Below, one piece after another: positions 8,659 to 17,464 of a stretch of 64,000 nucleotides of DNA; the stretch's first letter is position 1, and every line of letters starts with the position of its first letter. Under the pieces are notes generated by a model. The model was given only the letters and a program-made list of their open reading frames with translations. It had not been told where the DNA came from and made no database searches. The stretch lies in NCBI GenBank assembly GCA_016125085.1, contig WGMM01000019.1:62001-126000 (forward strand). Reading direction: 5' to 3'. This stretch comes from a bacterium. Lineage in GTDB: Bacteria; Planctomycetota; Planctomycetia; Isosphaerales; Isosphaeraceae. The position numbers and the translations under genes are program-made.

Positions 8659-9744
8659 ATGCGAGAACGGAAAATCACCGGATCGGCACCGGCGGCGAAT
8701 CCGGCCGCGGCTTCCGCGAGTCCAGCGATTGCCGATACCAGCGAGAAGGCCAACGATTCGCTTCGGCCGACGCGTCTGGTCGACATGATTGGCCAGAAGG
8801 CCGTCGCCGATCGCCTGCGAGTCGCTCTGGAAGCCTGCCGAAAGCGGGGCGAACCCCTGCCGCACATCCTGTTCGACGGCCCTCCCGGGCTCGGCAAAAC
8901 GACCTTCGCCACCGTTCTGCATCAGGAACTGAAAGTCGAACTGGCGATGACTTCCGGCCCCGCGCTGGACAAAAAGGGCGACGTCATGCCTTTTTTGACC
9001 AATGCCGCCGAAGGGTCGATTCTGTTCATCGACGAAATCCACCGATTGCCCAAATCGGTCGAGGAATTCATTTATCCGGTCATGGAAGATTTCCGGGTCG
9101 ACGTCGTCCTCGGCGAGGGGGTCGCGGCCCGCACGCTGAACCTTCCCCTGAAACGCTTTACGATCATCGGCGCCACCACCCGCAGCGGCATGCTCTCCAG
9201 CCCTCTGCGAGACCGGTTTCACATGCACGAACATCTTGAGTTCTATGACGTTGCGGAACTGGCCCGGATCGTCACAGTGAACGCAGCCAAGCTGAAGACG
9301 ACCATCACCCACGAAGCCGCCATGGAGTTGGCGCACCGCAGCCGGGGGACACCTCGCCTTGCGAACGCAAGACTAAGGTGGGTAAGAGATTACGCCACAG
9401 CACGCTCGGACGGCGTCGTTACCGAAACGGTCGCCCGCGAAGCGCTCGACATGCAGGAGATCGACCGCGAGGGGCTCGATCGTCAGGATCGCCGTTATCT
9501 CGAAGCCCTGATTCAGGTTTTCGCGGGCGGGCCGACCGGCGTGGAAGCCCTGGCGGCCACTCTGGCGATTTCTCAGGACACGCTCTCCGACGAAGTCGAG
9601 CCGTTCCTGCTCCGGTCCCACTTCATCATTCGAACTCCACGGGGACGATGTGCTACACCTAAAGCCTACGACCACCTTGGCTTCCGTCAGCCGAAAGCGA
9701 AACCGAAGGAATTCGGCCAGGAAACGCTGTTCGGCCCCGCCTGA
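8659..9744 (+). CDS. ruvB: Holliday junction branch migration ATPase RuvB
   Basis: The 361-residue AAA+ ATPase has an N-terminal extension of about 35 residues and then the RuvB core LRPTRLVDMIGQ. It has Walker A GPPGLGKTT, Walker B ILFIDEIHRL, sensor 1 GATTRSG, the arginine finger region SPLRDRF and the winged-helix DNA-binding domain (YLEALIQVF, then GPTGVEALAATL). It drives branch migration with RuvA. GGAG lies a few bases before ATG 8659. The ordinary family length and complete motifs make this call secure. Confidence 0.96.
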   Translation: MRERKITGSAPAANPAAASASPAIADTSEKANDSLRPTRLVDMIGQKAVADRLRVALEACRKRGEPLPHILFDGPPGLGKTTFATVLHQELKVELAMTSGPALDKKGDVMPFLTNAAEGSILFIDEIHRLPKSVEEFIYPVMEDFRVDVVLGEGVAARTLNLPLKRFTIIGATTRSGMLSSPLRDRFHMHEHLEFYDVAELARIVTVNAAKLKTTITHEAAMELAHRSRGTPRLANARLRWVRDYATARSDGVVTETVAREALDMQEIDREGLDRQDRRYLEALIQVFAGGPTGVEALAATLAISQDTLSDEVEPFLLRSHFIIRTPRGRCATPKAYDHLGFRQPKAKPKEFGQETLFGPA

Positions 9745-9820
9745 TGTGCGGTATTCGGGGATAATCCGGCCGCTTGACCGATTGCCGGGGCAAATCCGGG
9801 GCAACTGACGCTGATTGTTA

Positions 9821-9849
9821 TTGAAAGTGCCTTCCATTCGGCCGATAAT
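9821..9849 (+). promoter_or_regulatory. Sigma-70-like promoter for the cytochrome/DUF1552 pair
   Basis: TTGAAA (9821-9826), a 17-base spacer and GATAAT (9844-9849) match the standard -35/-10 arrangement with one or two mismatches per box. Transcription would begin near 9856, giving a leader of about 35 bases before ATG 9891. It is the best sigma-70-type match I found in the window. Confidence 0.6.
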
Positions 9850-9890
9850 GGAAGGGTAGCCCACCTGATCTGGCACGAGTGCCCCCCACC

Positions 9891-12245
9891 ATGATGGCCC
9901 GAATCGCCTGCTTCTCAATCATTTGCACCCTGACGATGACGGCCTTTGCGAATGCGTTCGCCGATGAGCCCGCACAAGTTGCAGCGAAAGTTCAGCCACA
10001 ACAGGCCGCAGAATTTCGCGACAAGCTCCAGCCGTTTCTGGCCAAATATTGCGTCAGCTGCCATAACCCGAAAGACAAGAAGGCGAATTTCGACCTGTCG
10101 AAATATGGCACGCCGGAGTCGATCGTCGCCGACCGCAAAAAGTGGCAGCGGGCTGCGGAGTATATCTCGAGCGGCGAGATGCCGCCCGAAGAATCACCCC
10201 AGCCCGAAATCGAGCAGGCGGACGCACTTGCGGGCTGGATCGGCGCGTTTCTCGAAAGCCAGCCTTGCGATCCTTCGGACAGCAGTCCCGGTCAGGTGAC
10301 GTTGCGAAGGCTCAACCGGGTCGAGTATCGCAACACGATTCGCGACCTCGTCGGCGTCGACTATAAGCCGACGGACGAATTCCCTTCGGACGACGTGGGT
10401 TACGGTTTCGACAACATCGGCGATGTTCTGACGCTCTCGACCGTTCTGATGGAAAAGTATTTCTCTGCCGCCGAACAGATCGCTGAAGAAGCGATCCTTT
10501 CGGACGAAGCTCGCTTCGGGCCGGCGCTGGCGCTCGACCTCGAAAAGGCGAAGGCCAGCGAGGCGGTGCATGCGGCGAACGAAGGCAAATATTTCATCTC
10601 GAACGGCACTCTCCAGATTCCCATTAAGGTCGAAAAACCCGGAACGTATCGACTGAAAGTGCGTGGCTGGGGTGACCAGGGCGGCGACCAGGTCGCGAAG
10701 ATGAAGTTGAAAGTCGACGCCCTGGGCGAATCGGTCGTCGACGTTCCCGCTGTGCGTGAAAAACCTGGCGACTACGACTTGGCCGTGAAATTCGAGAAGT
10801 CGGGAGAGGCGACCGCCACGATCGAATTCGTCAATGATGCCTATCTGGCGAAGACCGACAAGGATAAAGGTTACGACAGGAACCTTATGGTCGAGTCGGT
10901 CCAGTGGGTCGGCCCCGCACCTGCCGCGGCACCGAAGCCGCTGGAATTCCAGCGCAAGCTGTTCGCGTGCCATCCGGGCGGCGACCATAACGACGACTGC
11001 GTGAAGAAGATTCTGGCGGATCTCTCCGAACGCGCCTTCCGCAGGCCGCCCCGAAGTTCCGAAACCGGCAGGCTTTTCGACCTGGTTCAGCAGTCGCGCC
11101 GGTCCGGCGAATCGTTCGAGTCGGGAATTCAGCTCGCCCTCAAGGCCCTGCTGATCTCGCCCCACTTCCTTTTCAAGATGGAGGCCGACCCGAGCTACGA
11201 ATCGGATGCCAAAATCCGCAGCCTGAACGATTACGAACTGGCGACACGGCTCTCTTACTTCCTGCACGGCACGATGCCGGATGCCGAACTTTACAAGGCG
11301 GCCAAAGCTGGCCAGCTTTCGAAGGACGACGTTCTGGAGAAGCAGGTCAGGCGGATGCTCAACGATGCCCGGATCAACCAGTTCGTCGACAATTTCGGCA
11401 TGCAATGGCTTCAGCTTCGCAACCTGCAGAACATCGGGTTCGACACCAAACGGTTCCCCAAATTCGATGGCGAACTGCGGCGTGCCTTTTATCAGGAAAC
11501 CCGTCAATTCCTGACGCACCTCATCCGTGAGGATCGCAGCGTTCTGGAGCTGATCGACGCCGACTACACTTTCGTGAATGAGAAACTGGCATCGCATTAT
11601 GGGATCGACGGAGTCCAGGGCCGGCAGTTCCGCAAGGTCGACCTGAAGGACCGGAATCGGGGCGGGCTGATCACTCAAGCTTCGGTTCTGGCCGTGACTT
11701 CGAACCCGACCCGCACGAGCCCCGTGAAGCGGGGCCGCTGGATTCTCGAACAACTGCTGGGCACTCCTCCGCCACCCCCTCCGCCGAACGTCCCTGAGCT
11801 GATGGCTGACGAAGCCGCTCTCGCCGGCACGCTCAGGCAGCAGATGGAGCAGCACCGCAAAGATCCGAGCTGCGCCACCTGCCATGCGAAGATGGACCCG
11901 CTCGGATTCGGCCTGGAGAATTTCGATGCCGTCGGCGGCTGGCGAAGCCTGGAAGGCAAGGAGCCGATCGACTCCACGGGCGAACTTCCCTCCGGCGAGA
12001 AATTCGCGGGCCCCGGCGAACTCAAGAAAATCCTGTTGGGCCGCAAGAAGGAATTCGTGCGGAACCTGGCGGAAAAGATGATGATCTATGGTCTGGGCCG
12101 AGGCCTGGATACGAATGACCAATGTGCCGTCGAGGAGATCGTGAAGGCCGTCGAGGCCGACGAATATCGATTCTCCCGCCTTGTCCTCGAAATCGTGAAA
12201 AGCGATCCGTTCCGTAAACGCCTGACAGCAAAGGCCAAGCCATGA
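9891..12245 (+). CDS. Planctomycete-type c-cytochrome with DUF1587/1595/1592/1588/1585 domains
   Basis: From ATG 9891 the 784-residue product has a signal peptide ending near ANAFADE. A planctomycete cytochrome c domain follows with CVSCH (C54, C57, H58), then a DUF1587-like segment (RLNRVEYRNTIRDL) and a carbohydrate-binding-like region near 220-330. DUF1595 and DUF1592 follow (LNDYELATRLSYFL), then DUF1588 containing a second CATCH motif and MDPLGFGLENFD, and a DUF1585 tail. This family is greatly expanded in Planctomycetes and occurs in pairs with DUF1552 proteins, as here. It is exported and probably heme-binding. A role in breakdown of complex organic material has been suggested, but the reaction is unknown. 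Confidence 0.92.
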   Translation: MMARIACFSIICTLTMTAFANAFADEPAQVAAKVQPQQAAEFRDKLQPFLAKYCVSCHNPKDKKANFDLSKYGTPESIVADRKKWQRAAEYISSGEMPPEESPQPEIEQADALAGWIGAFLESQPCDPSDSSPGQVTLRRLNRVEYRNTIRDLVGVDYKPTDEFPSDDVGYGFDNIGDVLTLSTVLMEKYFSAAEQIAEEAILSDEARFGPALALDLEKAKASEAVHAANEGKYFISNGTLQIPIKVEKPGTYRLKVRGWGDQGGDQVAKMKLKVDALGESVVDVPAVREKPGDYDLAVKFEKSGEATATIEFVNDAYLAKTDKDKGYDRNLMVESVQWVGPAPAAAPKPLEFQRKLFACHPGGDHNDDCVKKILADLSERAFRRPPRSSETGRLFDLVQQSRRSGESFESGIQLALKALLISPHFLFKMEADPSYESDAKIRSLNDYELATRLSYFLHGTMPDAELYKAAKAGQLSKDDVLEKQVRRMLNDARINQFVDNFGMQWLQLRNLQNIGFDTKRFPKFDGELRRAFYQETRQFLTHLIREDRSVLELIDADYTFVNEKLASHYGIDGVQGRQFRKVDLKDRNRGGLITQASVLAVTSNPTRTSPVKRGRWILEQLLGTPPPPPPPNVPELMADEAALAGTLRQQMEQHRKDPSCATCHAKMDPLGFGLENFDAVGGWRSLEGKEPIDSTGELPSGEKFAGPGELKKILLGRKKEFVRNLAEKMMIYGLGRGLDTNDQCAVEEIVKAVEADEYRFSRLVLEIVKSDPFRKRLTAKAKP

Positions 12246-13639
12246 TGATTCGCCCTCAGCCCCTGTCACGACGTACCGTTCTGCGTGGTCTCGGATCGGC
12301 GTTCGCGCTGCCATGGCTGGAATGCATGGGAGCCGCCCCCGAAGCCGCGGCCGCGGTCGCGAAGAAAACCGCTGCGGGCGTCTCGGCGGATGCCCCGATC
12401 CGCATGGGCTTTTTCTACGTGCCCAACGGCGTTCACATGCCCGACTGGCGGCCCGAAAAGACAGGATCGCTCACCAGCCTGCCCAAAACGCTGCAGGCGC
12501 TTGAGCCGTTCCGGAACGACCTCATGGTCCTTTCCGGACTGACTCAGAACGGCGGCCGAGCCCTGGGCGACGGCCCCGGCGACCACGCCCGTGCTCTCGG
12601 CAGCTTCCTGACCGGCACGCACCCTTACAAGACCGACGGTGCGAACATCAGGGCCGGAATTTCGGCCGACCAGGTCGCGGCTGATGCGATCGGGCATCTG
12701 ACGAAGTTCCGTTCGCTGGAACTCGGCTGCGACCGCGGTGCTCAGTCCGGCAATTGCGACAGCGGCTATTCGTGTGCCTATTCGTCGAACATTTCGTGGC
12801 GGTCCGAAACGGTCCCGAATCCCAAGGAAGTCAACCCACGCGTCGTCTTCGAAAGGCTCTTCGGTGACTGGAACGCCGATCCTTCGGACGTGGCATCGTG
12901 GCGCCGCAAACGGCATCGCCAGAGCATGATCGACTTCGTCCTGGAAGACGTCCAGCGGCTCCGCCCGCGCCTGGCCGCCAACGACCAGCGCAAGGTCGAC
13001 GAATACCTCAACTCGATACGCGAAGTCGAAATCCGCATCGCCAAGGCGAGCCGCCCGGCCGAAGAGACCGACGGCACCGCCGAAGGCATGACCGTCAACA
13101 TGCCGGCCCCGACCGGCGTTCCGACCGACTTCAAGGAACACATCCGCCTGCTGATGGACCTGCTCGTTCTGGCGTTCCAGACTGACCAGACCCGTATCGC
13201 CACGTTCATGTACGCCAACGAAGGCTCGAACCGGAGCTATGCGTTCATCGATGTGCCCGAAGGCCACCATGACCTTTCGCACCACGGCAACAATGCCGAA
13301 AAGCAGGCCAAGATCCAGCAGATCAACACGTTCCACATGGATCAGTTCGCCTACTTCCTCAACAAGCTCCGCTCGATTCCCGAAGGCGACGGCAATCTGC
13401 TCGACCACTCGATGATCGTCTACGGCTCCGGCCTCGGCGACGGCAACCGCCACAATCACGACGACCTGCCGATCCTTCTGGCGGGCGGCGGCAACGGGTC
13501 GCTGGTCTCGGGTCGGCACCTTCAGTACCGAACCGACATGCCGCTCAACAATCTCTTCCTCTCCATGCTCGACCGCATTGGCGTCCCGGCCATGGCTGTC
13601 GGCGACAGCACCGCCCGCCTTCAGGATCTGGGTCTCTGA
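12242..13639 (+). CDS. DUF1552 domain-containing exported protein
   Basis: This 465-residue protein starts with a Tat-like signal (SRRTVLRG and a hydrophobic stretch up to WLECMG). It continues with DUF1552 features: FFYVPNGVHMPDW, GDHARALGSFLTG, SCAYSSNISW and a C-terminal GSGLGDGNRHNHDDLPILLAGG segment. That His/Asp-rich end resembles sulfatase-like or metal-binding folds. The start overlaps the stop of the cytochrome gene (ATGA), the usual planctomycete pairing. It is probably exported folded through Tat. Its biochemical role is not established. Confidence 0.92.
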   Translation: MMIRPQPLSRRTVLRGLGSAFALPWLECMGAAPEAAAAVAKKTAAGVSADAPIRMGFFYVPNGVHMPDWRPEKTGSLTSLPKTLQALEPFRNDLMVLSGLTQNGGRALGDGPGDHARALGSFLTGTHPYKTDGANIRAGISADQVAADAIGHLTKFRSLELGCDRGAQSGNCDSGYSCAYSSNISWRSETVPNPKEVNPRVVFERLFGDWNADPSDVASWRRKRHRQSMIDFVLEDVQRLRPRLAANDQRKVDEYLNSIREVEIRIAKASRPAEETDGTAEGMTVNMPAPTGVPTDFKEHIRLLMDLLVLAFQTDQTRIATFMYANEGSNRSYAFIDVPEGHHDLSHHGNNAEKQAKIQQINTFHMDQFAYFLNKLRSIPEGDGNLLDHSMIVYGSGLGDGNRHNHDDLPILLAGGGNGSLVSGRHLQYRTDMPLNNLFLSMLDRIGVPAMAVGDSTARLQDLGL

Positions 13640-13671
13640 CGATTCTCAAAAGGCTCAACTGACAAACATTC

Positions 13672-13710
13672 GAAGCCATGCGTCATGTGACGCATGGCTT
13701 CTCGCTTTTT
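13672..13710 (+). terminator. Perfect hairpin between convergent genes, bidirectional terminator
   Basis: GAAGCCATGCGTCA (13672-13685) is followed after TG by its exact reverse complement (13688-13701) and then TCGCTTTTT. The 14-bp stem and T-run after the DUF1552 gene form a rho-independent terminator. The phosphohexomutase gene converges on it from the other side, so it may stop both transcripts. Confidence 0.8.
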
Positions 13711-13744
13711 CGATCGGTCCGGATCGAATTTCGATGACATCTGC

Positions 13745-15598
13745 TCAGCCGGCCACAATCCTGTCCGCCTCTTTCCGCAGATCCGTTTCGAGGGCTTTCA
13801 GCAATTCGGCCGTCTTCGCCTTGATGGCGGGCAATCCCGAAGCGGGCGTTCCGGCCGGAACTTCCGATCTTGCGAACAGATAGAACTTGATCTTAGGCTC
13901 CGTTCCGGATGGGCGCACGGCGAACCGGACGTCCGGAGCGTCGAGAGAGAACATCAGCACGTCGCCCGATGGCTCTGGCAGCGTTCGCTCAGCCGGGGCG
14001 GGCTTAAGGATCTTCGTGACGTGTTTCGCGTAATCGTCAACTCGCACAAGATCGAGCCCGGCGACGTTCGCCGGCGGAGTCGTTCGGAAGCTGGCCATGA
14101 TCTTGCGGATCAGTTCGGCACCGTCCCTGCCCGAAAGGGTCAAATTGAAAGCGGCCTGGCCATAGTGTCCAACCTGAAGGTAGAGCGAATCGAGATATTC
14201 GAGCACCGTACGGCCCTGGGCCTTGAGCCAGGCGGCCATCTCGGCGAACAGAAACGCAGCCACGGTCGCATCCTTGTCTCGCGCGTACGTGCCTTTCAGA
14301 TAGCCGTGGGATTCTTCGAAACCGAACAGGAAATTGTCGGGGCCTTCAGCGTCCATCGCCGCAGCGATCCATTTGAACCCGACGAGCAGGTCATTGACGA
14401 CCTTCAAGCCCGATTTGCGATAAATCGCTGGTGCCATCGGTGTGGAAACGAGGGTCGAAACCAAATAATGCCCTGGCTTCAACTTGCCTGCCGCTTTCGT
14501 CCGTTCCAGCACGAAAGCCGCGAGAAGAACGCCGATCGAGTTACCGTCGATGGTCGTCCATTCGCCGGAAGGGTCGCCCGTGACCGGCACAGCGGCACCG
14601 ATGCGGTCAGCGTCGGGGTCGGAGGCGAGAACGAGATCCGCACCGGTGGCTTTGGCTTCGGCGATCGCGGCTTCGAGCGTTTTCGGGATCTCAGGGTTGG
14701 CCACATGGCCCGGGATCGTCGAGAAGTTCGCGTCAGGAACGCTTTGCGCGGCAAGCAGATTCACCCTCGCGAAGCCGGCCCGCTTCAGGGCCTCACCCAC
14801 GCTCGTACCGCCGACGCCGTGCATGGGCGTGTAAACGATGCTCAGGTTCCGTTCCGGCGTAACGGACTCACCCAGCACGGCTTTCAGGTAGGCTTCGTCC
14901 ACCTCTGGCCCGGCGATGCGGATCGTGCCTTCCGCCAGGGCCTTTTCGAAGTCGGCCATGGGAATGGGCTGATCGGCGGAGGCGACGACGGCATCGATGA
15001 TCGCGGCGTCGTCAGGCGGAACGACCTGGCCGCCATGGCCGTTATAGCACTTGAACCCGTTGTCCGAAGGCGGGTTATGCGAAGCCGTGATCATGATCCC
15101 GGCCGCACATTTCAGATGCCGGACGGCGAAAGAAAGAAGCGGCGTGGACCGAAACGAGTCGAACAGATAGACATCCAGGCCGGCTGCCGCGATCACCCGG
15201 GCACAGACTCTGGCGAACTCGGGCGAATTGTGCCGGGTGTCATGAGCGACGACGACGGATAGGCGGCGATTTTCGCCGGCGTGACGCTTCACGAGGAAGT
15301 CGACGAGGCCACGGGCGCTTTCGGCCATGGTCCGCTCGTTGAGGACATTCGTCCCGATGGGGGCCATCAGACCGCGACGGCCGCCAGTGCCGAATTCCAG
15401 GACCTTATAGAAGGCGTCTTCGAGCGGTTTCCATTGTTCGCTCTCGATCGATGCGGTGAGAGTGTCCCGATAGGCCGAAAATGCGCTGGAAGTCAGCCAT
15501 CGCCGAATGTTGGCGGAGGCTTCGGGCGAAATGAGGTTCCGGCTTTGAGCTTCTTCGAGCCGCTGCAATGGGTCGCTGGCTTCGCTGGTCGCTGCCAT
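13745..15598 (-). CDS. Phosphoglucomutase/phosphomannomutase family protein
   Basis: The frame is open well upstream, but ATG 15598 is preferred because GGAAAGG lies about six bases ahead and the homologous part begins there (617 residues). Alpha-D-phosphohexomutase features are present: FGTGGRRG at 69-76, the phosphoserine loop TASHNPP with Ser173, a metal loop DPDADRIG, the sugar loop FEESHGY, and a C-terminal phosphate-binding RPSGTEPKIKFY. It interconverts 1- and 6-phosphohexoses or pentoses; glucose versus mannose specificity cannot be decided. It stands alone on the minus strand with the bipartite element about 98 bases upstream. Confidence 0.93.
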   Translation of the reverse strand: MAATSEASDPLQRLEEAQSRNLISPEASANIRRWLTSSAFSAYRDTLTASIESEQWKPLEDAFYKVLEFGTGGRRGLMAPIGTNVLNERTMAESARGLVDFLVKRHAGENRRLSVVVAHDTRHNSPEFARVCARVIAAAGLDVYLFDSFRSTPLLSFAVRHLKCAAGIMITASHNPPSDNGFKCYNGHGGQVVPPDDAAIIDAVVASADQPIPMADFEKALAEGTIRIAGPEVDEAYLKAVLGESVTPERNLSIVYTPMHGVGGTSVGEALKRAGFARVNLLAAQSVPDANFSTIPGHVANPEIPKTLEAAIAEAKATGADLVLASDPDADRIGAAVPVTGDPSGEWTTIDGNSIGVLLAAFVLERTKAAGKLKPGHYLVSTLVSTPMAPAIYRKSGLKVVNDLLVGFKWIAAAMDAEGPDNFLFGFEESHGYLKGTYARDKDATVAAFLFAEMAAWLKAQGRTVLEYLDSLYLQVGHYGQAAFNLTLSGRDGAELIRKIMASFRTTPPANVAGLDLVRVDDYAKHVTKILKPAPAERTLPEPSGDVLMFSLDAPDVRFAVRPSGTEPKIKFYLFARSEVPAGTPASGLPAIKAKTAELLKALETDLRKEADRIVAG

Positions 15599-15695
15599 GT
15601 TGGCCTTTCCGCTTCGATTTTCTGAATCGGCCCCGGCGCCATCGTTTTCCGTATTCCGATCCGTTCGGGTCTGGCGCGTGGTCGACTCATGCGTC

Positions 15696-15731
15696 AAGTT
15701 AACGAAGAATCGGTTCGAAGACCAGTGGCGA
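15696..15731 (-). promoter_or_regulatory. Bipartite promoter-like element, copy 2
   Basis: On the minus strand this reads TCGCCACTGGTC, 16 bases, GTTAACTT. It is identical in both boxes and in spacing to the element at 6804-6839. Here the downstream box is about 98 bases before the start of the phosphohexomutase gene. The two spacers differ, although both contain TTCGAA, so the conservation is confined to the boxes. That argues for protein recognition and against a recent duplication. Confidence 0.55.
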
Positions 15732-15891
15732 GGGCAGTCTCGTGCGAGTGATTCCAGGATTTCCCCGGTTGATTTCCTGAGACTCAGCGAGCCACCGTTC
15801 GGCAGCTTCGATCGGAATCTCCATAAAATCGCGCGAAACTTTCGAAAATTGACCTTGATCGAATTTCGGATCCGGGTATGATTCCGGTGAT

Positions 15892-15917
15892 TTTGCAAAA
15901 ATCCCTTTGCAAAAATC
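15892..15917. repeat. Tandem 12-bp direct repeat, operator-like
   Basis: TTTGCAAAAATC occurs at 15892-15903 and again at 15906-15917, two bases apart. The pair also sits within an inverted repeat (15888-15899 against 15906-15918). Two closely spaced copies in a promoter region suggest a regulator-binding site, but no regulator is known. Confidence 0.45.
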
Positions 15918-16132
15918 ACCATTTTGCCAGAAACCCGGGGGTCCCTGGGTTTCCGTGGAATTGGTATTGATTTTTCTATACCATTGCTCCGGTGAGATTT
16001 GCGTCAAATTCCAGGATTTCTCCGAGTTGTTCGCCGCGACTTTGGCACGGCTTGTGCATTCATATTCCGTCATCACACGGGAACGTTGATCGAGGATCGA
16101 TCGACGTAATCGAAAAAAGTCTGAAGTCAAGC

Positions 16133-16176
16133 GTCACGTCGAACGATGAGAGTTAAGTCTCACTATCGGTCGTGAC
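16133..16176 (+). promoter_or_regulatory. Nested stem-loop in the CAP-gene leader
   Basis: GTCACG (16133-16138) pairs with CGTGAC (16171-16176). Inside it CGA-TGAGA pairs with TCTCA and ATCG around a GTTAAG loop. The structure ends 59 bases before the ATG at 16236, which has its own GGGAGG site. It may affect stability or translation of the mRNA; no T-run follows, so it is not an obvious terminator. Confidence 0.4.
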
Positions 16177-16235
16177 GATCTTGCGGGCCGGTCCAAGGAT
16201 GAGGGCCGATTCGCATCAGATCGCAGGGAGGTCCC

Positions 16236-17297
16236 ATGTCTCGTTTCAAGAAATCGCTCAAACCGGGTATCGATCAGCTGGAACGCCGCGAGGTGATGTC
16301 CTCGGGGGGCCCTTCGGATCAAGCCCAATACATGCTTGAGCTGATCAACGAGGCACGCATGAATCCGACGGCGGCCGCTCGTCGTATCTCGAACGAGCAA
16401 AGCCCCGATGTCGTCATGACCATGAACTATTATGGCGAAAGCCTTTCGGCCGCCGCTTCCCAGGTCGGTTCGGCTCCGTCCAAGCAGCCGCTCGCCTGGA
16501 ACGACAAGCTGTCCGACGCCGCCACGATGCAAAGCCAGTATCAGGCCGACACCGGTCAGCAGACCCACGACGGCCCGAACGGCATGAATCTCGAGCAGCG
16601 ACTGGCTTCGAAGGGTTACTCGACGAACGCCGGTTCGACGGAAAACGCCTTCGCCTACGCCAAGTCGGTCGATCGTGCCATGCAGGCTTTCCTGATCGAC
16701 TGGGGTGTGGCGGACCGTGGCCATCGTCGCAACATCCTTCAGAACGATGTGAACGCCGACAAATCCTATAACGAAGTCGGCATCGGTATCGTTCCGACTA
16801 CGAACAAGAACCTCGGGCCTCTGGTGATCACCCAGAATTTCGCCCGGTCCTCGACGAACCCCGCCCCGAAACTGGTCGGCGTCGTCTACAACGATAACGA
16901 TCGTAACTCGTTCTACACGCCAGGCGAAGGTGTCGACCAAGTCCTGATCCGTGCACAAAACCTGGATACCGGGGAAGTTTCGAACACGACCAACTGGGAT
17001 TCCGGCGGATATCAGATGGATCTGAAGCCGGGCCGATACCGGGTCAGTGCCCGCCGTGGCCTGAAGTCGCTGGGCGTTCAGGACGTTAACGTCGGTAACG
17101 AGAATGTCAAAGTCGACTTCGTCGCCGACCCTGACAGCTCGCCGAACGTGACGGACGATACGCAGGAGACCCCCGCCCCAAAAGCGCCAGTGGCCGGATT
17201 CGCGGCCAATCGCTCGATGTCCAGCGTGCTCGCGAGCTCGACGAAGTTCGAAAGCTCGTCCATTCGCAACTGGTCCGCATGGAAGCCCAGAGGCTGA
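16236..17297 (+). CDS. CAP (SCP/PR-1-like) domain surface protein
   Basis: The 353-residue protein begins with a short basic segment and a LEPR-like motif (IDQLERREVMS), typical of planctomycete surface proteins. It has no classical hydrophobic signal peptide. Residues of about 30-200 form a CAP domain: ELINEARMNPTAAA, LAWNDKLSDAATMQS, THDGPNGMN, and DRGHRRNIL near the end. A beta-rich region follows (VYNDNDRNSFYTPGEGVDQV, resembling SdrD/carboxypeptidase-regulatory B-type repeats), then a low-complexity tail. CAP domains bind lipids or cell-wall material or act as proteases; the role here is unknown. GGGAGG lies five bases before the start. Confidence 0.85.
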   Translation: MSRFKKSLKPGIDQLERREVMSSGGPSDQAQYMLELINEARMNPTAAARRISNEQSPDVVMTMNYYGESLSAAASQVGSAPSKQPLAWNDKLSDAATMQSQYQADTGQQTHDGPNGMNLEQRLASKGYSTNAGSTENAFAYAKSVDRAMQAFLIDWGVADRGHRRNILQNDVNADKSYNEVGIGIVPTTNKNLGPLVITQNFARSSTNPAPKLVGVVYNDNDRNSFYTPGEGVDQVLIRAQNLDTGEVSNTTNWDSGGYQMDLKPGRYRVSARRGLKSLGVQDVNVGNENVKVDFVADPDSSPNVTDDTQETPAPKAPVAGFAANRSMSSVLASSTKFESSSIRNWSAWKPRG

Positions 17298-17381
17298 TCC
17301 AGAATTGATCGCGGCTTCGCTACGAAGTTGATTCGATCGACCATTGTTGCGGATCGCAAATCTGACCCAGATACCACCTCA

Positions 17382-17414
17382 CGCCCCGGTTCGCCGGGGC
17401 GTTTTTCGTTTTTT
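17382..17414 (+). terminator. Rho-independent terminator after the CAP gene
   Basis: CGCCCCGG, a TTCG tetraloop and CCGGGGCG form a perfect 8-bp GC stem, followed by TTTTTCGTTTTTT. It lies 85 bases after the CAP gene stop. The enolase-superfamily gene converges from the other side. Confidence 0.88.
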
Positions 17415-17464
17415 CCGTTCGAATCGATGGATTGGAAAACTTATGCCAATGGATGACTTGCGGA

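Larger units (their letters stand above)
15599..16235. other. Structured divergent intergenic region
   Basis: This 637-base gap separates a minus-strand mutase gene from a plus-strand CAP-domain gene. It contains the bipartite element (15696-15731), a tandem 12-bp repeat (15892-15917), two further inverted repeats (15930-15953 and 15962-15983) and a nested stem-loop close to the CAP gene (16133-16176). The part from 15840 to 16000 is more AT-rich than its surroundings. I see no convincing gene in it. It is best read as regulatory DNA for both flanking genes. Confidence 0.6.

Noticed and set aside
10194..12314. 706-residue minus-strand frame opposite the cytochrome gene
   Set aside because: A shadow of the plus-strand gene, which carries heme motifs and DUF domains in order.
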